Part shown: piece by piece, positions 21,711 to 35,800 of the stretch
Position numbering within the stretch: position 1 is the first letter of the stretch
Layout: every line of letters begins with the position of its first letter
Assembly (NCBI GenBank): GCA_022829145.1
Contig: CM040748.1
Coordinates: forward strand, 29,774,501-29,838,500
Length of the DNA stretch: 64,000 bases
Reading direction: 5' to 3'
Source of the DNA: Albula goreensis
Taxonomy: Eukaryota; Chordata; Actinopteri; Albuliformes; Albulidae
Program-made: the position numbers and the translations under genes
The notes under the pieces: generated by a model
What the model saw: only the letters and a program-made list of their open reading frames with translations
The model's database searches: none
What the model was told of the DNA's origin: nothing

Positions 21711-24700
21711 CAAACCTGTCTGGCTAAACAAATACATCCTCATTAAAGTTAAAGGACCATTGAGCTTTGAGACTAGTGCCAAGAAATTAATAAGTTTTCA
21801 AGAAGCTTCATCAATTACTGAGAATCTTGAGTTAAGACTATAGGGTTTGACAATGGGCTAAGCTACCATTTTGTATCTGTAATGCACTTATTTGAAGTAT
21901 TGTGGTTTTCTGTGAAACTAATTTCTGTTAAATCCTTTATTTCATTTTTGGATCAAATGAGTCACTGACAGCTGCTTGTAGGTCCTCCCTTCATAAGGTT
22001 CGTGAACCTGCACTCTTCCATCATGAACGTCTTAAGCATTTTGAGTTATGCCTTATGACTGGAATAGATTTTCTTTTCTTTCATTATGTCCCTGGCTACC
22101 ATTGCATAAACAGAGGTAATAAATGGGATACCTTCAACCTGTGTGACAGAATAGCCTAGCATCTGTGTATAAAGAGTATCAGTACCAGCATTGATTGTAT
22201 GAGCGAGGATATTCTCATGATCTCACACACATGGAATCATACACTGATTCTGAAACAATGGATAGATAGCACTGCTCATTTGGGAATATATATCTGGCCA
22301 AATATACAGTAATAAATGTTGCTTTTAATATCTCAGTGTATTGAGTTGGGTCTTTCTTTCCAACCTTTGACTCTCTCTTCAAAGGTCTGTTCCAAATAGT
22401 GTTTAATGATCAGCCAATATTTTTTGTCAAGTCATTCAAAATGCTATATATTTAGGAAAAGACAAACAAAAAAAACAGCACTGCGTGACATATGTTCGTG
22501 ATAAGAGGTGTCCAAAACTCACAGCACATGATGTTTTGTTCTGTAAATCTGTTTTTATGGTTATTGAACCATGGTCTTGGCTGTCACAAAGCCCTAGATT
22601 CACTGCAAGTGCCCGTGTGCGTTAGCCACTTATTGCTCCCACGTCATATATTTTCTGTACATTATGCAACAAAATTAATGTCTCTCAGAAGTTTCCTTTG
22701 CTACATACTGGCAAACAAAATCTTTCCAGAGGACAGAAAAAAGCGCATAAATTAAAAGCAGGCAAGCTGTAATTATCCTATAGCACGTGATGCGATGTGA
22801 TGTGTGAGGTAGTGTCTTCAATAAACTCTCAAAGGGACACTTTAAAATGTCTGGTCTGATCCCTTTCTGTACTAATGAGAGAATGTACAGAATTGGGGGG
22901 TGGGATGGGGGTAGTTCAAGTGAATTTTCCTGCTATGTTGTACCACAGCTTTCCTTCTTTGACGCTCTTTATGAAAATGTGTTCATAGTTGTAGTTCAAT
23001 TCAGTCATAATGTCCGCACACATGGGTCCTATGGCATGAATCGCATATGAAACAGATGTAAACCAACAGTCTCATCTCTGCCCATATGTTACAATGCCTC
23101 AAATGATTTTTGACTTGTTTAAATGCAAAATACACTTTATTCATATTTAAATACCTGCTCTTCATAACAAGGTGAAGGGTTTTGTTGTTCAGGTGTGTGG
23201 TCCAGATTTCCAGTCTATGTAAGTTGTGCTAGCTGACTGTGGGTACCTTAATGACCAGAGGGGGTCACCATTGAGCGATAATTATTATTCAAAGCAAAGC
23301 TGTATTAAATGCTGCAAGATTATAAATGAAGAACTTTATTAAATGTGTTTATGTAGAAAATATCTGTGGTCGTCTGCAATTCTTCTCGAATACTTTTCAT
23401 TTTTGACAGTCATTCCAACTGCAGCTCTTCTTTTCCTGAGGCACACTCTGGCTGAAATCAGTAAGAACAATGACAACAGTCCTACCCCTGGTTTCACATA
23501 TTATTATTTTCATCAAAAACTTTGAAATCTAAACCTTTCAGTGAGCACTGAAGAACACAGAACGTCCTAAAGCTCGGACTGATTTCAACAACTGGACAGT
23601 AACATGACCACAGACACGATTCCAAATGTGAGATACAATATTTGGACCGACACATATTCATAGCAGTGCAACACCTAGTTTTTTGTATATTTACATACAG
23701 CACTGTTGAAGCCAATTACTTTTTTCTTATTGTGGGTAATCTAATGGAAAATGTATTGTGCAACAAAGAAAATGAATCAAGCCAACCACTGCAGTAATGA
23801 TTCATTGTAGCTACACTATAGGAAAATGAAGGGACTTAACAATGCCTTGTTTGTTCATGTCAAACCAGGAATGTTCATTACCCCCATGTAATTAAAAAAG
23901 ATGATTAAAGGTTTGTTTTGACACTGAGTGATGTAAAAGTGGTGACCATAAAAACTCCCAGTGTACCCTTTACACAAAAATCATCTGTCAATTATCTGAC
24001 AGGGATTTTTCTCACATCTCATAAATCACAAGAATCTGCAGATATTACGCATTGTAATGGTTTTGCGGATCGGGCAGGACCAGACCATAAATTACTGTGG
24101 CAGTCGCCAGGAGAGAGGCATTACTTGTAGTCTAAAGTCCCCTATCGGTGTTGTGTTTCCCGTTGACATTCTGACAGAGGCTGGTTTTAAGGCAAGTATT
24201 CGCTCCATCACTGTCGCCTAGGCTGGCTGTCCGCGGCTCAGCTGGGCCGGCCCTCGCCTTTGATCCGGCCCTTACCTAGCGGGCGTGAGTACACGCCGGA
24301 GGAAGTGGGGGTGGGCATGGGTGGGAGAGAGGGGAAGCAGGTAGGCTCCGAGCAGACAAGAGAGAACATGACACTGGTGGTGAGACCTCGCTCGGGCGAA
24401 GACAGCAGGGCAGGAAGGGAATGCGGGAAATGAAGTGGCAGAAGAATGACCAGTCACCAGCTTGCTGTTTTTTCCCTCCAAAAACAAACAGGAAATAGAG
24501 AGAGGGAGGGGGAGAGGGGGGTTGGGGACAGGGGTGGAATTACAGCCTGGAGACTGCTAGCTTGGCGTCTGCATTGAGAGCAGAGACATCCCATTCAGAT
24601 GAGATTTACTGGGCCCTGGATAAAGGGTAAAGGAGGAAATATACCCCTTGTTAAAGATTAGAAGCATTACTTGTGCAGAGTAAATGGACTCCAAGAAAAT

Positions 24701-25583
24701 CCACAGTAAGCCAGTTAGCATCCCAGTGCTAACGATTATTAGTTACTTTATGTGACTTTAGTGATTACGTGTCAGTTCACTGATGGAGCCTGTCAATACA
24801 TATCCATCCATTGTTTTTAACAGGCTGTTTGATATCGGCAATGTTATATTTACTTTTACTATGAACAAAAGATAAAAACAAGGCTTGTCGTAAAATGAAA
24901 ATGTTATAAAAGTTTCTTACATCCTCACTCATTAAATCTGTTCAGTTAACCATAAAATTTGGCTCTTTCACTCCAGTCACAAATTTGTCAAAGCAAAAAG
25001 AATTTTGACTCCAACTAAACAACATTTGCCTCTAAGTTTCAATTTAGTCATTCGGTTGAGTAGAACATTAAGTGACAAAGTGCTGGCAATACTTGTTAGC
25101 ACTGGTATTATACATATTTCAATGCTTCATTTTTTAAATTTATTTATGATCATAGATTAATTGAGATGATTGGACTGCAATGATATTTTATTATGAGCTT
25201 GAGAAGAGACTACAGCTTAAGTAGGAGGGAAATGCTCCTTAGTGGTGATGGCGAAAGGAAGTTTCACGACACCACAAATGAGTAGAGTTACCAAATGTTC
25301 CCAGTAGCTGGCTAAGTTGAACCAATCTTTGTATTTTGCTATGGAGTCTGGAGAGCAAAGCTTTCTGACTGGTTCACTGCAGTCAGTGGCTAACAACTCA
25401 TCGTGGCTTCATCCAAAACAGGGTTCATGAAAAGCCATTCTCCCGTGACAACCACTTCCAGACAGGGAGTCAGGAATTTCTATGTACCCCATTTGTAATG
25501 ATATAATGGTATGCCTTGGTTTGCAGTGTCCATCTGAGAAAAGCTTGATGGGAACTTTGAGCTGTATGTACTTCCATTCTCAG
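21711..25583. other. No gene recognised
   Basis: Mostly AT-rich non-coding sequence. The exception is a CpG-containing GC-rich patch at about 24,215-24,320 beside a purine-rich stretch (24,490-24,540). I see no exon. Confidence 0.55.
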
Positions 25584-25643
25584 GACTCTCCCTTTACTAG
25601 CGCAGGGACGAGGCTGCCAGGGGAGATCGAGTGTGATGCCAGC
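25584..25643 (+). pseudogene. tasp1: Relic of a TASP1 (taspase 1) exon
   Basis: TASP1 is a threonine protease of the asparaginase-2 family that cleaves MLL/KMT2A and TFIIA. The plus strand reads DSPFTSAGTRLPGEIECDAS, which closely follows the conserved vertebrate segment DSPFTNAG...GEIECDAS, directly after a good acceptor (CTTCCATTCTCAG). Compared with the family, four residues are missing between AG and GEIE, including the highly conserved Gly-Ser-Asn part, and similarity fades right after the Asp-Ala-Ser. I found no other TASP1 exon in the window. It therefore looks like a single decayed exon, not part of a working gene. In human, TASP1 is a neighbour of ESF1 and NDUFAF5, which supports a synteny-based origin. 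The larger open frame around it (25482-25847) is otherwise unlike any protein I know. Confidence 0.6.
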
Positions 25644-26687
25644 GTTAAAAAGGACTATGTCTGGCTGCTGGCACCTGGACTGTTACGATTCCCTGCCCAC
25701 GTTGATGCCAAGGTTTCTGTTTCGATGCCGCGGTTCCTTTGCGGTGGGCTGGTTGGTAACATGCATTCCTCCGATAGGCTGTTGACTGTGATTACACAGG
25801 CACGAGGTATATCTTCACACCCCATCCAACAAGCAATGAAAAGATAAAACACATTTCATAGAGGCAATTATTAAATGAGCAAAGCAACAAAAAATAATGC
25901 CATGGCATGGAGGATTCAACGTAAATTCAAGGCACAATTTGACAGAATCAAGATGAAAAATCTGATTGAAAGTCATTTTTCAAAAAGTAATTCAGTACAC
26001 AAGCCAGAGTTGTCAAGACCACCAACTGCTGTAAATTAAAAGACGTTAAAAGATGTGGTTTTCTGCCTCTGTTGAATAAAGTTACATTCATAATAATATA
26101 ATTATGATTCATAATAATTTGAAATCTTATTTTCTTCAGGTCATACAGATTGGAAGGCCATATGGATTAGAGGTTGGTTCAGCTCACATTCCTCTGTAAG
26201 TGTATCCATACAACTGTTTCCAGAATCAAACCTATCCCAACCAATAAAATACACTTTAAAAACCTATTTATGATGGCAGTACTACTGGCCCTCCATTATT
26301 GTGACCTTAATCAGTGTTCTGAGTATACCTCTTTGTGACATACCACCCATAATTCCGTCAAACAGAACTATTATCATGTACCTGAAAGAATCATAAGGCC
26401 ATTAGCAGCCAAGTGTGCTTGTAAATAAACACACACACACATCCACACACAAGATGTACAAATGGTTCCTGTGTCTGCCCAATCGCAAAGGAACGTCCGA
26501 GCAGCTGACCTTCGGGTTCTGCCTCCCAAACCGCCTAATTCTTCGGCGCTACTTACCGTTTTAAATGTAAAGGGGGCCAGATGGCGTCCAGTTATGAGAA
26601 CGTTACGGCCCATTTAACTTCATTTGTGTAGCTAACGAGGAGCACGTTGTTGGGGATGCCAAGGTATACAATGCTCTGCCCGTTTGG

Positions 26688-26840
26688 GCAGTAGTGTGGA
26701 GTTGTGGTTACGGACTTTGTGACCGCTGTAGTAACGGGTTCAATTCCTAGCTGGGGCATAGCTAATGTACCATTGCATTTGGTACTTACTGTAAATTGCT
26801 CCAGTACATAATCAGCATAATGAGACAGTTTGAAAAATAT
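26688..26840 (+). mobile_element. tRNA-derived SINE
   Basis: GCAGTAGTGTGGAGTTGTGG then GGGTTCAATTCCTAGCTGGG give A- and B-box-like segments. These are followed by GGTACTTACTGTAAATTGCT, a segment typical of the 3' body of fish SINEs. No clean poly-A or target duplication was seen. Confidence 0.65.
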
Positions 26841-29800
26841 CTGCTACTGTGTAGGAGTTGTCCTGAAAAACATTCACATCACGCATAAAAATTTGAAAAA
26901 TCACAATTGAAAATCACATTTAAATTGATGTATGAATCAATCAGAAATGCCAAATATGTACAGTATGTTGACAACACATTTCAGAGGAGCCTGAAAATAA
27001 TGCAAGCGTTATGTGACATGATTACTTGTCCCAAATCGAAAATTTATTTCACATTTTAATCCAGACTTAATGTGACATAGATCTCATCACCATGACAGTC
27101 CGAACAATTATCATACACTATAAGCTTATTAGTTGTGGAGTCTCTTGTTGAGTTTTTCCGTCTTTGTTTCAGTAAAACTTTTGTTTTGAGGATTCAAGTA
27201 ACTGCCTTGCACTCAAAGCATAAATGATCCAGTTTGTAAACAGAGAGCTGTCAGAATCCCGGAATGTGTAGCAGTTAGAAGGCAGAATTTTTCCTCACTA
27301 ATTAGTTCACTTTATGCTTGTCTCATGTCTTTGTTTCATGTTTCCGTCAAACTGTTTATATTATCACATTGCTGGTACATGACATGATTTTTGAGAACTA
27401 TGTCACTTAATAACTTCACTGATGCCCTCCACACCCAATTCCTCCATAAATTATTTTTATTATTATTGCAGAAAAGAATATATTTAATCTGAACAGTAAG
27501 TAAGTAAAACTGCATTTGTTTAAACAAATCGTGATCAACATGGACAGCTCCAGCAACAGCCGTTTTAAAGCAGTTCTGTGCAAAGAGCCAGCTGTTGGAT
27601 TCTTTAGTCCTTTTCACAAAGAACCCAGTTCTCCCTTTCTCGCTGAGATACTTATCCACTTCAGTTATTTTGGTTGGTATAGTCCTGTTCAGATTTTCCA
27701 GTCGTGAAAGTGTCCTGTATTACCTGCTTCGCCAACTGTGTTTAATTAAAAAAAAGAAAAACCCTTAGGGGTCCATTTATTTTCCAGCGGTTTGTCACAA
27801 TTTGCAAAGTTTAAGTTCTGAAACTGTTTTGACACATCACTGAAAATGTGGGTCGCACTCGTTAAAAAACAATACAGACAAAATACTTTAGCAGGTATAT
27901 ATTTTTGATTTATGTTCATTAATACCAGCCTGCAGACGGAACGCTTCAGTTGTAACCAAAACATGCAGCCCTGTAAAATAATGCAAGCCACAACATTGGG
28001 CCAAGCCACTGATAGGCTGTCATAATGAAAGTTTCATGTTGAAACCCCTGTCCCGAAACTAAAGGAACACCCATATGCATTAAAAAAAACCTTAAGCCCG
28101 TGGGTGGGAGGTCACAAAAGGCTAGGATATCAATTAAAACATCACTAGAATGTGTCAGCGAAGCAACGCTCACATGAATAGAGCTTTTTGTGTCCAGGTT
28201 TTTGAAGTTGGAGGAGGAACCATATTGCTGAATAGTGAATCACATCTTTTAGGGAAAAAAAAAAAATGGCAGCCAGCAAGTACTGCCAAACAAGCAATGT
28301 CAGTCAATCTCTCCGCAGCATAAGGCCCCTCCAAAACAAATCAAGAGAAAAGCACAGCTTTGCGCAAATCAAATGCAGGCTGGGTTTTTTTTGAGGGTGT
28401 GTGAGGCAAGTCAACCTGTGTGAGGCATGTCAGCCGCTAGCCCCGGAATCCCTGATTATAGCGAAATACGCGCTTCTCTCTCTTTCATTATAATGGAGTA
28501 ATAAAAATACATAGCATGGGGCGTGCGGTGCAGTCGGTTTAACGGATCTGTCTTCATGTGCCCTGGCAGGTATTTGACAAGGTGATTAATGTCTTTCCAA
28601 ATTTGATGTCTCCCAGCATGGGATATTTGAATTTGACATTTTCAACACCATAAACCGAAAACCCAATAAACTTATTTTTTTACAATCACCCTCTACATAC
28701 AATTATTTGCTTCTTTTTGATTGACACATTTATTGAAAGAATTTATAGTGTGTTTGAATGTGTGCTCAATGCAAATAGCAGGTAAGCATGCACGGTACAA
28801 TCATAATATTAAAAAAAACTTAACAATATAATGCACTGCTTATCTTGCATTGTTGCAGCACTAAACCATACGTTTATATGGCTCAAATATGAATGTTAAA
28901 TGCAGTACTGTAAGTTTTTGTAATTGTGTCAACAACAGTAACATTTTTACTATTTTTTGATTGAAATTAAATCAAAGGACCTGCATAGGTGTTTTCAGTT
29001 TATCATTGTAGCTCACCAAAATCCAGCATACACTATAGCTATCCGTGGCTAAATATATCTGATGTCTGCTGAAGTATTTCAAGTATATTTTTGACTCCGA
29101 TGTGCCTCGACAAAATACTGCATCTCATCTCTTCCAACAGGTCAGTTTGAATACTGTGTCCCAATACTGTCCCAAGCCAGGGTCCTTCAGTCTCTTACAA
29201 GTGGAAATCGCTGTGTTCACTAATCAGTTTTGATGTCAGACACTCAAATGACAGAGCATCTGGATAGCTTTGTTGGCTTTTCTGGCCTAAGCTTCCTGTC
29301 ATCTGATTGGTGCCTTTGGATTTTGGATGGTGGGTTTGATTAGCTTAGACTGCTTATCCTTCCATCCACTCACATTTCTGTGGGACTGGTCAAAAGTCAT
29401 AGCTGACCAATTATTGGCTACAAAATTGTATCCATAGGTTGGATACAGTTGTTCCCTATCAAAATGAGAAAAAATGTTCAGGTTTGATAGTTATGAGGTT
29501 GATCAGAACAGAAGAGACACTCAACACCACCTGCACATTCACCACTCCACACTGTGCCCGTGTTTACCCCACTCATTTACTAAGGAATTACAGTGCTCAG
29601 TAGCTAACAGGAGAAAGCTGCCAGTTTTTCATTGAAACAAGATTTAACACGAATTATGATGGCACAAATGCCTGGAGACACGTTCTACAGCGTGTGGGTG
29701 GGCACATACCCATCTGTATGGAAAGTACAGAGTAGGCACCAGGGCTGTCTCATTGACAGAGGTCTGCATGAATGTATAATCCATGTAATAAAGGCAACAT

Positions 29801-32800
29801 TTGCTGGCATTAGGGGATGGATACTAGCATAATATTACAAATACACGAATAATAAAGAACGTGCAACTGAAAGTAAAGGTCTCTATGACCAAGGTATTTG
29901 ACTTTTGACTGGAGAGGCGTTATTTTGATGTTCAAACTTGTGGTGCCATGATAAAAAGATTAAATTGTATGCTTGGTACACTGTTTATTTAAAAACCCAG
30001 ATTTGAAAGATATCTGCGCTAGGGCAAAGTTCATTCTATAGCGGTTCGGAATGTAAATGATGTAGCCTTTTTTAAAGCGGTTGCATTCTACTTGTGTGAA
30101 CCTGATACCACAGAGTTTTGAAATAAACATGGCAGAAGTTGCTCAAGGTAATGCATTCTGTTTTGACTGTTGTGCCACAAGTTTGGACGATTAAAATAGA
30201 GCCTGAGGATAGATATGGCTCACTTTTGAAAACGCCTAACCTGAAAATAACGTAAGCAAGCCAGTGAGCCGATCTGATAAGTGACAACGGCAAAAATACA
30301 GAGCAGAGTTTGCCGCATCTGGCTCTCTGCATTCTTGCACATTTTCCACATTGAATTTAGTCAGATTGTCAACTAAAACCTAATAAACATGGGCATGAGT
30401 GAACAAATAACGCTAAATGTTCGCACATAAATGTACTTATTAAGGAAAGTTTTGCAACGCACAATGCCCGTGTGTGAAAAACGAATCACCCCCTTTGACT
30501 AGATTGCCGGTTACGCTACCTTCAGTAGCAATGACTGCAACCAAACACTTCCTGTAATCATTGACGAAAATACTTTTACACAAAACTGTAGCTCTTCTGT
30601 TCTTCTGCACATTTCTCCAGGAACATCCTAAACTGCCCAACCCCTGCACTAAAAATATGGTCAGATACCTAAAAAGACTGCATTTTTACAGCCAGAGAAA
30701 AATTATACTCCAAAACACATATAATTTACCTAATTTGGACCCAAGACCTTTCCAGAGAATGCAGAGGTTTATTTAATAGTCCTCATAAGTAGTATTGCAG
30801 GTAAATAATTCTTACAGCTGATCGTCACAGGAGCGGACAACCTTAACCTCTTCAATCCTGGGCCTAAAAATAACTTTTAACCTGTTTTATTACAAGTTGT
30901 AATCATCCATGCTTCAGTGACCCAACATTCATAATTAAACAGTAAAAAAAAAAAAAAGCACATTCTGCCCTATGTTTGTGTTTAGTGACAATTATTCTCT
31001 CCTTTCATTACTTTACAGGATGTCTATTTAATTTCCTTTGAAGGGGTCAGGAAACCATTTTAGAGTGCTTCTCTCAATAGCTGAAACGTATCCTCGATTC
31101 TGTTGTAATGTGACATGTGATGGCCTGACTGCGAGTGGCACAGTACAAAATGAATATCGATCGTTAGATATACGTATCATGGAAGTCTTGAGGAAAACAT
31201 TTGTGTAATTCTTTTTCCCCCCAAACTAAATCCATGATACATGTGGCCAAATCAGAGACCCAGAACCGCGGTGAGTGGAGCCAAGTCAGGCTCGATAATA
31301 CAATGCTACTTTTATTCACACAAAGACAGAGTCGTCTGATGTGTGGCTCGATAATACTTTCATAACATCAGCGTTTAATGTGGCGGACAAGTTCTGTTTT
31401 GCCGACAGTGCGTATGACAGGTAATTTTACTTAATGTTTCCTCAGGGAAGGATGTGCACTTCGCTGGAAGAGAGAGACGTCTTTCAACAGCAAACACATT
31501 TATTTGCTGCTCTGAATGCCTCCCTCCATGCTGAGTTTTTATTCTCTCTTTCTAAAGATGCCATATATATAAATGCAGCTCATAGAAGCTGTGTTTCTGT
31601 CCATTTGTCAAAATGTCAGACCAATTATAACAATGAAACACGTCCAACAATTAGGACATATAGGGTTTCTCAGAATATTTAAACATTCACAGTGGTGAAA
31701 AAATAAGGAATGTATGAATGTACATTATTATGAGAGGAGAGGGAATTCCCAGATAAACAGACTGGAGTCATTGATGTCAAAGTCCAAATGGTACCTCTCA
31801 AAATACTAATCAAAATGGAACCTTGAAGTTTTTTTTTTGCATAATGTAACTTAAGCCCAAAACTTCACTCATCTTGCCATTATCTTCCCTATAAGAAAGC
31901 AAGCAGAGCCATTTTGTTTTGACAAGGTCTGGTTAACATACATTTGTTTTTTAAACAGTCTTAATTGAGCTTGTTTTATGTTTTAACTCTCTTTGATTAT
32001 ATTATTTATAATAAGTGGAAAAAGTGGTCTTCAAACAATTATGGCATTCCTTTACCTACAGTGGGATTTGTAAAGCCACATTTGAAACATACAGTAAAAC
32101 ATACTAAATCTAAGGCCAAAACCTCACTGTTATGTTGCATTAGATTAATTACAGTTGGCGATTCTATGCACCATATATCTGAGTCAGAGGAAACAATAAA
32201 GAAAACAATCTGATATTATTTTGGTTGAAAAGCCACATACTTTAGAATCACTTTACTCTTTAGAGATGATAAAAGCTTAATATCTGATGATAATTTCATT
32301 CACCCTATAAAATGTGTTGACGTTTCCAGTTGGGAGCAAGAGAGTGGGTCTGAATTGAAACGTTCCTAAAATGTTTATGCTCAGTGTAATTAAACTTTCC
32401 ACCCTCAACCTCCCCCCCCCCCCCATTTTAATAAGTTTAAATTAAGACATACGGAAGTGTGCAGCTTGAACACAAGCATACATCGTTCCGCTATTGCGTT
32501 GCCTTAAAGATGAAAGCCTGACATCTGCATGGCCCTTCCGAGTCCTGCTAGCCAGATGCAGCGAATAACACAATGCAGACCTGATGACCTGGAGTTTGGG
32601 ATGTAGAGAGACTTCAATTATTCACTACTACAAAAAAACAAAGCATAGAAATAAAAAAAAAGCCGTTTTATGCCAACTTACAATCTTCCGAGCGGTTTGT
32701 TCCGCTATTGTGAGTCTAAATGCCTGTGGAAGAAATTGTGAGGCAGTTTTTTTTGCCCGCCTTCAAAAGGCTGTGGGGGGAGTGTATGAGAGCTACTGTG

Positions 32801-35800
32801 TTTCTCAGCCAGCCCGTTCACCCCGCTGCTGAAACCGTAAACTCTGAGCCCACGTGGTGGTCAGTCGGTAGCATCCGCGGGGCGACAGAACGGTCGCAGA
32901 GTGAAGAGAAACAGGTCTGGAAACTGGTAGGCGGGAAACCTTTTGATGTCGGTCGGAAAGTATACACTGTAGTCCCGAAACAACTGTTCAACAAAAGAGA
33001 AAATATGACGTGGGCCCCAGAAACGGTTATTAAAACGGTACAACCTGTATAAACAGCTCCTGAAACACTTTTACTAGTTTATGTTTCGGAACCAAAAATA
33101 TGCTCTGTTAGAACAATAAATGTATTACAGCTTCAGCTCTGTTCATTTTGGTTAAATATTTTCAAGTGTTTTTGGAAAAAGTTAATGGAACTTGTATGAT
33201 GTTTCTTTAACCATCTCTGTAACCTACTGGACAGAACCCAAACCTCCTTTGAAACGCTCAAGTTTATGTTGAAGTGTTTTATTGGTTCATGCCATTGTTT
33301 TCCTCATCTCATTTTGCAGTAGACTAATAACAGTGAGCAAATTCTATCTTAAATGTGGACCAACACTGTATATAACTTCCAGCTATATGGTTTGCCGGTA
33401 CACCAATTGTTAATTATTACTCCTGGTCTAAAAATCGAATAGGTGCGTGAAATGATAAACCAGTTAAGACGAGCAAAAACCACTAGCATGCATCAGACTT
33501 CAGAAGGCCTTCTTCCAGAAAAGTTAACAAAGTTATCCAAATGCCATAGAATGAGCATCTGGAGTTGATAGTGTCTCTAATGATCAATCACGTGTTTCCT
33601 AACATGTGTTCCCTTTGGTCTTGGTTTGACATTCCAATCAAACCACTCCTTCTCCTTCCTTCAGAACCGTTATAAACCATAATGGATAAGACGGCTGAGA
33701 CTCACTGACGTGTTTTCACAACAAGTGTTCGTCATTAACTCTCCACAAGTTGCTAGATAGCCTTCGGTGTTTGGGAGGACTCTGGCAGGGCCCCACATTT
33801 GTGGTGCTCGCTCTTCAGCCGGACTGATAAAGTCATTGAAGCGCGAGTTAGCATGTGAAATACGCTAACTCGCTCTTCACGGGCCTCACTGCTCCCAGAT
33901 CTGATGCCTGTGGTGTCAGGTACAGAGAACGCGAATGAGAATGCAGCTCTGCATCGTGTGACATTACTTAACAGAACTGTGGACTCAAACCCAATGCCAC
34001 AGCCAGCTGTGCGAATGAAGATTTTCATTCCAACCAATTACTGCTACCGTAATGGGCTCAATTACTTGTTCAGCTATAAGCACTTAACTCTGTGTTAAAG
34101 CACAGAATATATGCAATGTTTGTTATTTGGCCAACACAAATAACTCATTTGGTTTCAACAGGACTAAGCTTATCGAATAATGGAATTATATAATTAAGAG
34201 TGAAAGCTGAAGCAAACACTTGCATATATAAATGGCCTGGCATGGCAATATGGAAGTACAATATGGATCTGAACCCCAATACCATTTATTTTCATGGCTT
34301 CTTCTATTCTCAGTTATTAAGCTATGTACATTCCCAAATAATTCAGTTTATGATTTTCCATGAGGTACAATAAAACCTCAAAAGCAGCAATATGCTGTAT
34401 AATTTCTGATAATGAAAAAGAATTTTACACAAGATTCTCTTCGTGGGCTCAGCATGCATTCACAAGAGTGGTGCACACTATATCCCTCTTCTCTGTGTGG
34501 TCCGGCCGTGTGAAAAGGAATTACTTGGGCAAAAAAAAAAGTTTCCAATAAATTAGCTGAGGGTCATTCTTGGGTTTTTCACTGTAAATGACAGAGCTGA
34601 AATCATAACAGAGGCTAGGGAAAGTTCAGACGGCCCTGTTATTTAACTGGAAAAGCAAACACATGGCGGCGCACGCCTTCAACGTCGTGCAGATATTAAA
34701 CGCTTTTTTGGAAAACGGAAGGGGGTATCATATGCGAAAGCAGGAACCGAGGAGCGAGCGGCCCTTTGAGAAGCAAATTGTTCAAATTACTCCAGCTTCC
34801 GATGTCAGGGAAAGGCTTTTCAGAAAAAAAAGGACAGAATGAAAAAAATTCTTTAAAAAACTTGGAAATGGAAAACTTCATAGGAATCCTAACCCTTTTA
34901 AACGGACTGACTGATAATTCAATCAAGCCGAGAAACGTTTTCTGCCAACTGTATTCCAGAGCCAAATAATTTATATAATTCCAGAAAATAAATAAATCAA
35001 ACTATTTTTTTTTCCTTACAGGGACCAGAAGAAAAAATAATAACGTTAAACTGCTTCGTGTCAGCTAGCTTGGAATTTTCGGTAAATGACTGGAATTGCT
35101 TGTGTTATTTCAGAGTGAAGGATGGCTCTCGGCCTCTTTGGTGTGGTTAAAGCAGAGCTCATAGTACTCGCAAAGCTGTCATTTCGCTTCATTTTTGTGT
35201 GGGCTCGGGTTGGTTTGGGAGTAGAAAAAAAGTGACAGGGTTCATGAAAGGGGCTGCTATCCTGGTCCTTAGGGGTCAGTCCTTCTCACACTAAGAAAAA
35301 CTAACCATAGCTTATCCTTGAAAACACTGGGAGCTCTTAATGGTTTCCCTCATGATACTCATTTAAACATGATACTTTCACGACATAACTCAAACACTTG
35401 ACTGTGTGGCTTCAGACGGAGGCTCAGGGCACGGGACCCTTAATTATATTATCTGTATGGGTGTGGATCTATTATTTTGACAGTAATGGTTCATAAGTCA
35501 TGTATGGCATCTTCAGCACATCAATAAATCAAGGTAGGCCCAAAAGCCATTAGGTAAATGATTGTCATTATTGTAATTGTAAGATTCACAAGCCACAAAA
35601 AAAAGCAAAGACTTAAAGCTTGCTTTAGATAATTAGATTCAAATGGTTACACAAACCTGAATTTTGTTTGTTTTACAGGACCACTTACGAAATCCCACAA
35701 GCATACTGTAGGTGAGGTTTTTAACCTCTCGATCTCCAGAGATGTATGTTTGCTTTTGGTGGAACTTTTTATGGAGTTTCTTTCATGGAGTTTTACTGCA

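Noticed and set aside
25482..25847. A complete 121-residue gene around the TASP1-like segment
   Set aside because: Only about 20 residues resemble TASP1, beginning directly after a splice acceptor. The flanking residues are intron-like translation.
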